A DNA stretch of 64,000 nt from Acidobacteriota bacterium (GTDB lineage: Bacteria; Acidobacteriota; Vicinamibacteria; Vicinamibacterales; SCN-69-37), in contig CANIII010000021.1 in NCBI GenBank assembly GCA_947467605.1, forward strand, positions 24,958 to 88,957. The letters run 5' to 3'. A program made the position numbers and the translations under genes. Of this stretch, positions 26,317 to 34,739 are shown piece by piece (positions within the stretch are counted from its first letter, which is position 1; every line of letters begins with the position of its first letter). Below the pieces are notes generated by a model that did no database searches, had not been told where the DNA came from, and was given only the letters and a program-made list of their open reading frames with translations.

Positions 26317-27572
26317 GTGACGCGCGTGTGACCGATTCGTGGTGTGCGCGGCATACACCCGCGCTGTTCCATCGCAACTTCCGCATGTTGTGGATGGGGA
26401 TGCTCGCGTCGTTCACCGGCACATTCATGCAGCAGGCCGCTCTGTTGTGGCATGTGTCGCTGCTCGTGGAGCCGCAGCACAAGGCCCTCGCGCTCGGCAT
26501 CGTCGGGCTCGTGCGCGTCGTGCCGATCATCGTGCTCTCTTTGATCAGTGGCGTGGTGGCGGATGTCGTTGATCGCCGCAAGCTGATGCTGATGACGTCG
26601 ATCGCCGGTGGCGTGGTCGCGCTAGCGCTCGCGGTGCTGGCATTTGCCGGGGTCCAGGCCCTGTGGCCTGTGTATCTGCTCGCCGGGTTCGGCGCCGCGG
26701 CCAGCGCCTTTGATGCGCCCGCCCGCCATTCCTTGGTGCCGAACCTGGTGCCGCGCGAGATCCTGCCGAACGCCGTCAGTTTGAACACCGCGATGATTCA
26801 GATCGCGTCGGTCGGCGGACCCGCGCTGGCCGGTGTGCTGATCGCCACGTCAAACGTCGGCTGGGCCTACGTCGGCAACGCCGTGTCGTTTGCCTGTGTC
26901 GGGGTGGCGCTGCTCCTGATGCGGGACGTCAAAGCCGTTGAACGTCGCGAAGGCAAGACGGACGACATCTCGATTCGCGCCGCGCGCGAAGGCCTGAGCT
27001 TCGTCTTCCGCAATCCGATGATCCGATCATCGATGCTGCTCGACTTTTTCGCGACCTTCTTCTCATCGGCGACGGCGCTGCTGCCAATCTTCGCGCAAGA
27101 CGTATTGCACGTCGGTGCACGCGGCTATGGCTGGCTGTACGCCGCGCCCGCGGTCGGTGCCACGATTGGCAGCATCGCGATGATTCGATTCGCCGACGCG
27201 ATCGAGCAGCGCGGCAAACTCCTGGTGCTCGCCGTGTTCGCCTACGGTCTGACGACCGTCGTCTTTGGTTTCTCCACCACGTTCTGGCTGACCTTCGCGT
27301 GCCTGGCCTTCTCCGGACTTGCCGACAGCATGAGCATGGTCGTGCGCAATCTGATCCGGCAACTCGAGACGCCGGATTCCCTTCGCGGCCGCATGACCGG
27401 CATCAACATGGTCTTCTTCCAGGGTGGCCCGCAGCTCGGCGAACTGGAAGCCGGCCTTGTGGCCAACTGGCGCGGCGCCCCGTTCTCGGTCATCACCGGC
27501 GGCATCGGCTGCCTCATCGCCACCGGCCTGATCGTCACCGCCACGCCGGCGCTGTGGAAGTACCGGAAGTAA
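26313..27572 (+). CDS. MFS transporter (MFS_3/EntS-like exporter)
   Basis: A 419-residue protein with about 11-12 hydrophobic segments, starting at GTG 26313 (GTGA overlap with panE). Family signatures: FRMLWMGMLASFTGTFMQQ, an ISGVVADVVDRRKLMLM loop between helices 2 and 3, and FDAPARHSLVPNLVP. These are typical of the MFS_3 group, which includes enterobactin exporters and macrolide efflux pumps. The substrate is unknown. Ends seven bases before the TauE/SafE gene. Confidence 0.85.
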   Translation: MSDARVTDSWCARHTPALFHRNFRMLWMGMLASFTGTFMQQAALLWHVSLLVEPQHKALALGIVGLVRVVPIIVLSLISGVVADVVDRRKLMLMTSIAGGVVALALAVLAFAGVQALWPVYLLAGFGAAASAFDAPARHSLVPNLVPREILPNAVSLNTAMIQIASVGGPALAGVLIATSNVGWAYVGNAVSFACVGVALLLMRDVKAVERREGKTDDISIRAAREGLSFVFRNPMIRSSMLLDFFATFFSSATALLPIFAQDVLHVGARGYGWLYAAPAVGATIGSIAMIRFADAIEQRGKLLVLAVFAYGLTTVVFGFSTTFWLTFACLAFSGLADSMSMVVRNLIRQLETPDSLRGRMTGINMVFFQGGPQLGELEAGLVANWRGAPFSVITGGIGCLIATGLIVTATPALWKYRK

Positions 27573-27579
27573 TCACCGC

Positions 27580-28401
27580 ATGAGCCTCTCGCTCGAACTC
27601 GTCACGATGTGCGCCGGTGCGGTGGCCGGCGGACTCGGTGCGTTGTTGGGCATCGGTGGCGGCGTGTTGCTCGTGCCGTTTCTGAATCTCGCGATGGGCC
27701 TGCCGTTTGCGCAGGCGACCGGCATCAGCCTCGTGACCATCATCGCGACGTCAAGCGCATCGTCAGCCGTGAAGGGCCGACTGGAGCTTGTGAACCTGCG
27801 TCTCGGGATGGTGCTCGAGATCTTCACGACGACCGGCGGTGTCTTTGGACTCTGGTGGTTGGGCAAACGCAAGGACGCCACGATTGAGCAGATGTTCGCG
27901 TGGACTCTGGTTGTGATCGCGCTGATCATGATTTCGCGCATCGACAAGCGCAACGTCATCAAAGACCCCAACATCGACGTCGGCGTGCTGGGCGGGCGAT
28001 ACATGGAGCGCGAGAGTGGCGGCGTGGTCGCGTATCAGCTGAAGCGGCCGATCATCGCGTTCGCCATCTCGTTTCTCGCCGGTATCGTGTCCAACTTCGG
28101 TATTGGTGGCGGCATTGTCAAAGTCCCCGTCCTGAATGCGTGGTGCGGCGTGCCGATCCGCACGGCAGCGGCGACCAGTTCGCTGATGATCGGTGCCACG
28201 GCGCTCGTCCTCACGATTGAGAACTTCCAGAAGGGCAACATCGTGCCGGAACTGGCGGCGGCCGCCGTGCTTGGTGTACTGCTCGGCACGCAGGTCGGCG
28301 TCTACCTGCAACATCGCAGCAAAGCCAAGACACACAAGCTCGTCATGGTCGTGCTGCTGTTGTCTGTGGCGACGATGTATCTCTTGAGGATCGGCAAATG
28401 A
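27580..28401 (+). CDS. TauE/SafE family sulfite or anion exporter
   Basis: A 273-residue membrane protein. It has the family's two repeated glycine-rich halves: AGGLGALLGIGGGVLLVPFL near the N-terminus and GIVSNFGIGGGIVKVPVLNA in the middle, each ahead of a helix pair. TauE/SafE proteins move sulfite, sulfoacetate or related organosulfur anions across the inner membrane. It overlaps the DUF1634 gene by four bases, a known pairing. The molybdoenzyme genes lie downstream on the opposite strand, suggesting a sulfite-related role (inference). Confidence 0.88.
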   Translation: MSLSLELVTMCAGAVAGGLGALLGIGGGVLLVPFLNLAMGLPFAQATGISLVTIIATSSASSAVKGRLELVNLRLGMVLEIFTTTGGVFGLWWLGKRKDATIEQMFAWTLVVIALIMISRIDKRNVIKDPNIDVGVLGGRYMERESGGVVAYQLKRPIIAFAISFLAGIVSNFGIGGGIVKVPVLNAWCGVPIRTAAATSSLMIGATALVLTIENFQKGNIVPELAAAAVLGVLLGTQVGVYLQHRSKAKTHKLVMVVLLLSVATMYLLRIGK

Positions 28402-28697
28402 GCGCCAGCCGAGACTTCACGCGACTCGAACAGATCATCACCAGCCTGATGCGCGCCGGTGTGGCGGTCAGTTCGTCGGTGCTGGTCGTCGGGCTGGTGC
28501 TGGCGTTTCTCGGGATGTCCGTGTCGACCACCGTGCTGAACGCCGGCATCGTGCTGCTGATGTTGATTCCGGCCACCAGAATCGTCGTCTCGCTCGTTGA
28601 TGCCGCGATCCGTCGAGACACGCTGCTGGCGGTGGCGACAACGATCGTGATCGTGGTGCTGACCGGTCAGATCTTCGGCTGGTTCAAGTTCAACTAG
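28398..28697 (+). CDS. DUF1634 membrane protein
   Basis: A 99-residue protein with three hydrophobic segments, beginning ASRDFTRLEQIITSLMRAG. This matches DUF1634 proteins, commonly encoded next to TauE/SafE permeases and probably an accessory subunit. ATG 28398 overlaps the permease stop. Its TAG (28695-28697) is immediately adjacent to the stop of the convergent GAF gene with zero bases between, and no terminator-like hairpin is visible. Confidence 0.85.
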   Translation: MSASRDFTRLEQIITSLMRAGVAVSSSVLVVGLVLAFLGMSVSTTVLNAGIVLLMLIPATRIVVSLVDAAIRRDTLLAVATTIVIVVLTGQIFGWFKFN

Positions 28698-29726
28698 CTA
28701 TTCCTCGTCGGCGCCGAACTCTTCGGGGCTGGAAGGGATGCCGGCCGATTGCGCAGGTGCGACGGCGTCGCGAAGACGCTCCTGCGCCGCCGTGCGCATC
28801 CGCTCGAGGAGCGTGGCGATGCGATCGGCCTGTGACATCACGACATGCACGTCGGCAGCGGCGTCCGGATGCAGCGCCTCGAGCACGCCGCACTGACCGA
28901 TGATGGCTTGCAGCGCGCTGTTGATGTCGGTCGAGAGCGACAAGCTGACTTCGGCGAGCGTCTCCATCGAGCGATAACGCTGCAGGGCCGCGTGTTGCTG
29001 CTGCGCGACGAAGGCAAACGCGAGGACTTCTGCCATGGGCTGCATCGCATCGCGGTGCGTCGCAGTGAAGGCGCCGGGCATCCGGGAAATCGCCGTCAGC
29101 GTGCCGATCGATCGGTTGCGCGACATCAGCGGCAACACGATCGCAGAACGAAAGCCTTGCGACGCCAGGTCCGACATGTCCACGAATTCCAGTGTCTGTG
29201 TGGCGAAGTCGTCGACGACCACCGGCTCGCAGGAGCGCATGACCTGACCGAAGAGGCTGCGCTCGAGGCGATACGCGACTTCCGGTCGCGGTCGCCGGCG
29301 TCGCTCTGGCTCGCTGACGCGTGACAGATAGGTCTGCACTTCATGACCGTTCTCACTCAGCACCGCGAGACCCAGACGATCGCAGCGAACGAGCCGCCCC
29401 ACTCGCCGCGCCAGCCCCTGAAACGCCAGCCCCACATCCTTCGTGCGGCCGAGCGTCACCAGCATTTCGTTGAGGGCTTCAAGCTGCTCGACCTGATCGA
29501 GCGTGGCTTGATGCTGTGTTTGTCTGGAGCTGATCTCGTCTTTCAGCGACTGCGTCTGCCGCGACGCCATCACGGCCAAGACGATGATGAGTCCCCAGGC
29601 GCAGGTGAGGATGGCCGGGATAGCGAATGCGCTGGCGACCAGGCCACGACTGGCCGCGAGGGCCAGGGCGAGTTGCACCACAGCGGTGGCGGTCACGGCG
29701 CCGAAGAGCAGCCGACTCTGTCTCAC
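28698..29726 (-). CDS. Membrane-anchored GAF-domain protein with degenerate histidine-kinase-like tail
   Basis: A 342-residue protein; GTG 29724-29726 overlaps the stop of the molybdoenzyme gene by four bases, so it belongs to that transcript. Two hydrophobic segments (about residues 8-52) are followed by a coiled-coil stretch and a GAF domain (residues about 85-245). Residues 255-310 look like the dimerisation helix pair of a histidine kinase (METLAEVSLSLSTDINSALQAI), but the phospho-acceptor histidine position is not a histidine, and no ATPase domain follows. It may be a signal-sensing partner or a regulator lacking catalysis. Confidence 0.75.
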   Translation of the reverse strand: MRQSRLLFGAVTATAVVQLALALAASRGLVASAFAIPAILTCAWGLIIVLAVMASRQTQSLKDEISSRQTQHQATLDQVEQLEALNEMLVTLGRTKDVGLAFQGLARRVGRLVRCDRLGLAVLSENGHEVQTYLSRVSEPERRRRPRPEVAYRLERSLFGQVMRSCEPVVVDDFATQTLEFVDMSDLASQGFRSAIVLPLMSRNRSIGTLTAISRMPGAFTATHRDAMQPMAEVLAFAFVAQQQHAALQRYRSMETLAEVSLSLSTDINSALQAIIGQCGVLEALHPDAAADVHVVMSQADRIATLLERMRTAAQERLRDAVAPAQSAGIPSSPEEFGADEE

Positions 29727-32491
29727 GACTTGGGATTCCAGTCTGAGAAGCGATACGCCGCGGCGATCGGGCGCAGCGGACGATCAAACCACGAGGGACG
29801 CCGCGTGCCGTCGGGGCCGGGGGCCGGCCGTGTCAACGCCATCCACTCAAGATACGCCCGATGGGACTCGGCGGTATCGACCATCACGTCGCCGTAGCTG
29901 TCGTCCGGTCCCGCTTTTTCGACGGTGACCTTCTGATGCCAGCAGTGCATGCCGCTCACCGGGTCGGGCTGGACGGGAAACGTCAGATTCTGGTGCACGC
30001 CGACTTCGCTCCACCAGACGCGCGCGCTGTCCGGATCGTCGCTGTCGAACGGCTGCGCGCCATGGACCTGCTTCATCTCGTACTTGCCGTCGCCGCTGCG
30101 CGCAATACGCACGAGCGCGGATGCCGATCGCTGGCCCATATCTTCGTGCAGACGCCATCGGCCGAGGTGGTGCGACATGGCGACAACGCCCGGGCGCAGA
30201 CCTTCGGTGACCCACGCGCGTGTGATGAAGTAGCCGATGCGCGTCTTCACTTTGACGAGATCGCCCAGTTCGATGTCGAGCTTCTCGGCATCCGGCGTGG
30301 CCATCCACAACGGATTCGAGTGCGAGATCTCGTAGAGCCACTTCACGGGCGAGCGAGTGTGAATCAGCGTCGGCAGACGGAAGTTCGGGAGCAGGTCGAA
30401 CTCGTTCTGCTGGCGATCGAGCGTGCGCCAGTACACGTGGCCCGGCGCGTACTGCGGGATCGCGTGCTCGGGCCAGCCCCACTTGGCGAGCGTCGGCGAG
30501 AAAAACTCGAGGCGGCGCGACGGCGTGTTGAAGCCTGAACACGGCAGGCCGTCGACCATCAGTCCGATCGCCGCGCCGTTCTTTTCGAGCGCGCCTGTGA
30601 TTGGATTCGCTTCAGCGCCGGCAAACACTTCAGGGCTGAGGCGCTTCTCATAGGCCTTGCTGTACGAGACGTCGTCCACTTTGAAGACGCCGTACTTGCG
30701 CATGTATTCGAGCGGCGTGAGGCTTTCGGCTTTGGCGGCTTCGGGAAGGCCGGGGACGGAGTTCTCGAACATCCAGCCGTAGTACTCATCCATCGTGATC
30801 ATCTGACCCGGACGGTACGGCGACTCGAAGAACTTGCGGATCCCGAGCGAACCGTCCGGATCAATGCGCCACGAGAGCGCGATCCAGAACTCGCTCTCTT
30901 CCCACACTTCCCCCGGATTCGCTTCGTGCGTGGCCGTGACCTTCTCGCCACGTTTGGCCATCGCCACGCGCTTCACCGGCTGACGAAAACCCAGCCATCG
31001 ACCGGCGTGCGTCTCCTGACTCATCGTGTCGTGGCGCTCGGTGCCGAGACCCATCGGTAACACGTAGTCGGCAAACCACGCGGTCTCACTCCAGAACGGC
31101 GTGAGCGCGACGTGACAGCCGATCTTGGTTTCATCCTGAAGCACTTCCATCCACGTGAAGCCGTCGGGATTGGTCCACAGCGGGTTATAGACGCGCGTGA
31201 AGTACGTGTCGAGCTTGCCGCGGCCTTCTTTGAGGAAGTGCGGCAGCAGGAAGCTCATCTCGTGGAACGCGAGCGGAAACTCTTTGGGGAACAGCAGTTC
31301 GTTCCAGTATTCCGGCGGTGGCGGCGCGTTGTAGTGCTTGGGCACGAACTTGTTGTCGACGTGCATGTTCACGCCGCCCGGTTCGCCGATCGCGCCCATG
31401 AGAACGACGATGAAGTAGATGCTGCGGGTGATTTGCCAGCCCCAGAGGTGTCCGGCGGCCGCGGCGCGCCAGCTGTGCGTGGAGAACGCGGTGCCGGCCG
31501 CGGCAATCGCTTCCGCGGCCTCGATGATCTTGTGCGCGGCGACGCCGGATTCGGCTTCCGCAAATTCCGGCGTGAACTGGGCGTATTCCTCTTTGATCGC
31601 CTGCTCGAACGCGTCGAACGTGACAGGCAAGTCCTGTCGGCACTCCGTGAGATACGTCTGCCAGTTGACCCAGCGGCGCACGAACGCGCGGTTGTATTTC
31701 TTGTGGTCGATCAGCCACTTCGCAATCGCGAGGAGGATGGCGGCTTCGGTGCCCGGATTTGCCGGCATCCACAGGTCGGCTTTCGCCGACGTGTTCGACA
31801 GCCGCGGGTCCATCACGATCAGCTTTGCGCCGCGTGACTGGCCCTCGATGATGCGCTGCGCGTGCGGATTGAAGTAGTGGCCTGATTCGAGATGCGACGA
31901 GAGCAACAGGATGCAGCGCGCATTGGCGTGATCCGGTGAGGGCCGATCGGCGCCCGTCCACAGGAAATGTGCGAGACGCGCAGATGAGGAGCAGACGTTG
32001 GTGTGGCTGTTGTGCGCGTCCATGCCCCAGGCCTGGAGCACGCGATTGACGTAGCCGTCTTCACCCGGACGGCCCACGTGGTACATGATTTCTTTCTTGC
32101 GGCCTTCGAGGATCGCAGTGCGAATGCGCGTCCCGATCTCGTCGAGCACCACACCCCACGTCACGCGATCCCACTCGCCACTGCCGCGTGCGCCTCTGCG
32201 ACGCATCGGATAGAGAATGCGGTCTGGATCTTCGAGTTGATTGGGTGTAACGACGCCCTTGGCGCACGTGCGTCCGCGGCTGCCCGGATGCACCGGGTTG
32301 CCCTCGATCTTGCGAATCTCGAGCGTCTCTTTGTTGACGTAGGCGATGATCCCGCACGCCGACTCGCAGTTGAAGCAGATCGACGGGATGATCCAGTAGT
32401 TCCGGCGATCCTTCTTCGGCCACGACGTGGATTCGTAGTCGACGAAGTGTTCCCAGGTCGACGGATCCGGATGTTTGCGGAATTCGGTCAT
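29723..32491 (-). CDS. Molybdopterin oxidoreductase catalytic subunit (DMSO-reductase family)
   Basis: A 922-residue protein starting at ATG 32489-32491 (MTEFRKHPDP), overlapping the upstream stop by four bases. An N-terminal [4Fe-4S] motif is formed by C39, C42, C46 and C76. A cysteine at 167 (HTNVCSSSARLAHF) is the probable molybdenum ligand, as in polysulfide, thiosulfate and arsenate reductases. No twin-arginine signal is present, so the subunit probably faces the cytoplasm, as in SoeA sulfite dehydrogenases. It pairs with a fused FeS-NrfD subunit. Sulfite or another sulfur oxyanion is a reasonable substrate, but this is inference; nitrate reductase is unlikely given the Cys and subunit layout. 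Confidence 0.85.
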   Translation of the reverse strand: MTEFRKHPDPSTWEHFVDYESTSWPKKDRRNYWIIPSICFNCESACGIIAYVNKETLEIRKIEGNPVHPGSRGRTCAKGVVTPNQLEDPDRILYPMRRRGARGSGEWDRVTWGVVLDEIGTRIRTAILEGRKKEIMYHVGRPGEDGYVNRVLQAWGMDAHNSHTNVCSSSARLAHFLWTGADRPSPDHANARCILLLSSHLESGHYFNPHAQRIIEGQSRGAKLIVMDPRLSNTSAKADLWMPANPGTEAAILLAIAKWLIDHKKYNRAFVRRWVNWQTYLTECRQDLPVTFDAFEQAIKEEYAQFTPEFAEAESGVAAHKIIEAAEAIAAAGTAFSTHSWRAAAAGHLWGWQITRSIYFIVVLMGAIGEPGGVNMHVDNKFVPKHYNAPPPPEYWNELLFPKEFPLAFHEMSFLLPHFLKEGRGKLDTYFTRVYNPLWTNPDGFTWMEVLQDETKIGCHVALTPFWSETAWFADYVLPMGLGTERHDTMSQETHAGRWLGFRQPVKRVAMAKRGEKVTATHEANPGEVWEESEFWIALSWRIDPDGSLGIRKFFESPYRPGQMITMDEYYGWMFENSVPGLPEAAKAESLTPLEYMRKYGVFKVDDVSYSKAYEKRLSPEVFAGAEANPITGALEKNGAAIGLMVDGLPCSGFNTPSRRLEFFSPTLAKWGWPEHAIPQYAPGHVYWRTLDRQQNEFDLLPNFRLPTLIHTRSPVKWLYEISHSNPLWMATPDAEKLDIELGDLVKVKTRIGYFITRAWVTEGLRPGVVAMSHHLGRWRLHEDMGQRSASALVRIARSGDGKYEMKQVHGAQPFDSDDPDSARVWWSEVGVHQNLTFPVQPDPVSGMHCWHQKVTVEKAGPDDSYGDVMVDTAESHRAYLEWMALTRPAPGPDGTRRPSWFDRPLRPIAAAYRFSDWNPKS

Positions 32492-34011
32492 GACAGCGGC
32501 ACCGACTGGCCGGCTTCGACCCAGATGTATTCCCACGCGAGGCCGCCGACAAGGGCGACGATCGCGGCCGACGTGAGCGTGACGAGCGAAAAGCCGCCGG
32601 CGACGCCGACACCGAAGAGGACGAGCGGCGCCACGCAGCCGAGGCCGAGTGCGCCGATCCAGAACATTCGACTGAACGCGCCATGCACGATCGCGCGAAC
32701 CGCGAGCTCGTGATGCAGTGTTGCGCTCGGCGTGAAGAGGTGCTCGGACACGAGAATCAGGAAGTGCACCGTGGTCGCGATGCACACCGTCCACGCCAGC
32801 AGATGCACCGTCGTCGTGCTTGGCGAAGTGTAGAGCGCGGCGATCAACAACAGCGCGGCGCCTTCAATCGCCGACTGTGCGATCAGATCAATCGTGCCGT
32901 GCGTGCCCTGCCACAAGTCGCGCGCGAGGCCCTGCGCGAACAGGAAGCCGGTGTAGGCCGTGGTGCCGAGCGCAATCGGCAGAGTCAGGATCGCCATCGC
33001 GGTGATCAGGCCGTGCCATCCGAGCACGCCGGCGAGCAACCACGCGCCGCCGAGTGCGCCGTGCGCGGTGAGCAGGAATGCGCCGCGCGCCATCCACGAC
33101 GTCCAGTTGGGTCGCGTGAGGATGTAATAAAAACGCTCGGGCCGCTCGAGGTCTTTGATGAGCACGACGGCGGTCGCGACCGAGAAGAGCGTGGAGATCA
33201 GCGGTGCGGCAATCGCGGTGAGCGCCGAACGATCGCCGATCAGCCAGAGCACAGCGCCGAGGAAGAGCGCGCCCGTGGAGATGCCCTTGAACAGGAGATA
33301 CAGCACGAGGTCCATGCCCCATGGCTTCTTGTGGGGCATGTCGTAGTCGACACGCGGATCACCCGGCCGCGATGGGTCGGGCTCCACCGCGCCGAGTGGG
33401 CGCAGATGCACCTGACCTTCGCGGAACATGAAGGGCCGGGCCGCGACTTCCGGTTGCATCGCGGCGTTGTCAGCGCCGAGATAGAACACCTTCGGGCCCG
33501 TGCCCTTTTCTGGTTTACGTACCGTGAACGATTCGCGCGCCACGATCTGCGCCACGCGGCTGTTCGGGTCGTCGAGGTCGCCAAAGATCCGGCACTCCGT
33601 CGGACACACGCTCACGCACGCCGGCTCGAGCTGATTCTCAATGCGGTTCGCGCAGAAATTGCACTTCTCAGCGGTCTTCGTATTCGGGTCGATGAAGATC
33701 TGGTCGAACGGGCACGCGACCATGCAGGCCTTGCAGCCGATGCACGAGTCGCCGTAGAGATCCACGATCCCGTCGTGCCGACGAAACAGCGCGCTCGTCG
33801 GGCAGATCTTCATGCACGGCGCTTCCTCGCACTGATTGCACAGCATCGGCAGGAACAACCGCTGCGTTTCGGGGAACGACCCCTTCTCGACCGTCTTCAC
33901 CCAGCAGCGATTCACGCCAATCGGAATGTCATGCTCGGATTTGCACGCGATCGTGCAGGCGTGGCACCCGATGCACATCTTCAGATCGATCGCGAAACCG
34001 TAGTTCGGCAC
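32488..34011 (-). CDS. Fusion: four-cluster ferredoxin subunit plus NrfD-type quinone membrane subunit
   Basis: A 507-residue protein. Residues 1-140 contain four cysteine quartets typical of DmsB/PsrB-type electron-transfer subunits: C13/C16/C19/C23, C58/C61/C66/C70, C90/C93/C96/C100 and C117/C120/C132/C136. Residues about 220-500 carry at least eight hydrophobic segments of the NrfD/PsrC type, including AVVLIKDLERPERFYYILT and RPNWTSWMARGAF. Electron flow is likely quinone, NrfD domain, four FeS clusters, molybdenum subunit, or the reverse. Usually B and C subunits are separate proteins; here they are one chain. First gene of the operon. Confidence 0.88.
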   Translation of the reverse strand: MPNYGFAIDLKMCIGCHACTIACKSEHDIPIGVNRCWVKTVEKGSFPETQRLFLPMLCNQCEEAPCMKICPTSALFRRHDGIVDLYGDSCIGCKACMVACPFDQIFIDPNTKTAEKCNFCANRIENQLEPACVSVCPTECRIFGDLDDPNSRVAQIVARESFTVRKPEKGTGPKVFYLGADNAAMQPEVAARPFMFREGQVHLRPLGAVEPDPSRPGDPRVDYDMPHKKPWGMDLVLYLLFKGISTGALFLGAVLWLIGDRSALTAIAAPLISTLFSVATAVVLIKDLERPERFYYILTRPNWTSWMARGAFLLTAHGALGGAWLLAGVLGWHGLITAMAILTLPIALGTTAYTGFLFAQGLARDLWQGTHGTIDLIAQSAIEGAALLLIAALYTSPSTTTVHLLAWTVCIATTVHFLILVSEHLFTPSATLHHELAVRAIVHGAFSRMFWIGALGLGCVAPLVLFGVGVAGGFSLVTLTSAAIVALVGGLAWEYIWVEAGQSVPLS

Positions 34012-34050
34012 TTAGGGGAGGATTCTACTTGGTTCGTTGGGTGCGTGGGG

Positions 34051-34476
34051 TCAGGCGGGCCGTCGCCACTTTAAACCTGCAAACCGGGCGTAGTCGCCGT
34101 CGAGTGTGATCCACTCGCACCCATGTTCGATGGCGAGCGCAGCGTAGTACGCGTCGGTGATTCGGTTGCCCCGCACCTGCGCGTCGCGGCAGACGCGTTC
34201 GAAGATCTCCCAGTGCCGCGGGCCCGGCGACAGGCGCACCGCGTTGGCGCTACGGGTGACCGCCGCGGCAAACCGAAATGCGTCATCGAGGCTGTCGGGT
34301 GGTGAGAATGCGCGCGGGTTGGTGACGACACGAACCATCGCCGCGAGGGCGAGATCGGAGACGCCGTACGCGTGATCCGATTTCAGAACCTTCGTCAACC
34401 ACGCGCGGCAGGCGTCGTGGTGCTCCACATCGGGCCGAAACGCGCAGATGAGGACGTTGACGTCAGCGAGGACCAC
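34051..34476 (-). CDS. vapC: PIN-domain ribonuclease toxin (VapC type)
   Basis: A 141-residue PIN protein. Catalytic acids are visible as D5 (VLADVNVLICAF), and the D in GNRITDAYYAALAIEHG plus the D in EWITLDGDYARFAGL. The first ATG (34474-34476) lies 14 bases inside the antitoxin frame. Last gene of a minus-strand run that begins with the SNF2 helicase. Predicted activity: metal-dependent cleavage of an RNA. The intergenic region to the next gene is only 39 bases and holds nothing obvious. Confidence 0.85.
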   Translation of the reverse strand: MVLADVNVLICAFRPDVEHHDACRAWLTKVLKSDHAYGVSDLALAAMVRVVTNPRAFSPPDSLDDAFRFAAAVTRSANAVRLSPGPRHWEIFERVCRDAQVRGNRITDAYYAALAIEHGCEWITLDGDYARFAGLKWRRPA

Positions 34477-34726
34477 GGCCCACCGCCAGGTCTTCCTCGT
34501 CGAGCACGTCCATCAGGGCGGCCGAATTTGTCAGATCGATTCCCGGCATCAGTCCACCGCGATGCGGCGAGACCGGCAGTTCGATTTCCGGCCGACTCGT
34601 GCGGGTGCGGGCGAGCACCTCGCGCAGCGCATCTTCAATGACCGAAGTCAGGGTGCGGTGCGTGCTGGCCGCATGCTTCTTCGCGTCTCTCAATAAATGA
34701 GGATCTAGCCGAATCGTCGTACGCAT
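34463..34726 (-). CDS. vapB: Ribbon-helix-helix antitoxin (VapB type)
   Basis: An 87-residue protein from ATG 34724-34726 (MRTTIRLDPHLL); an in-frame ATG at 34736-34738 is one alternative. The beta strand TTIRLDP plus helices LLRDAKKHAAS and TLTSVIEDALREVL form a ribbon-helix-helix DNA-binding domain; the tail (LPVSPHRGGLMPGIDLTNSA) would fold over the toxin. The start sits 14 bases (or 1 base) after the methyltransferase stop, with no room for its own promoter of the usual type, so it is probably co-transcribed with the methyltransferase and helicase. Confidence 0.85.
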   Translation of the reverse strand: MRTTIRLDPHLLRDAKKHAASTHRTLTSVIEDALREVLARTRTSRPEIELPVSPHRGGLMPGIDLTNSAALMDVLDEEDLAVGRGPR

Positions 34727-34739
34727 GCATACAAGCATA

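Noticed and set aside
28398..28697. DUF1634 protein as a truncated transporter
   Set aside because: The length is the family norm and the coupling with TauE/SafE is known, so it is intact.
34012..34050. Possible terminator between the molybdoenzyme and VapC genes
   Set aside because: No stem of convincing length and no T run in the 39 bases.
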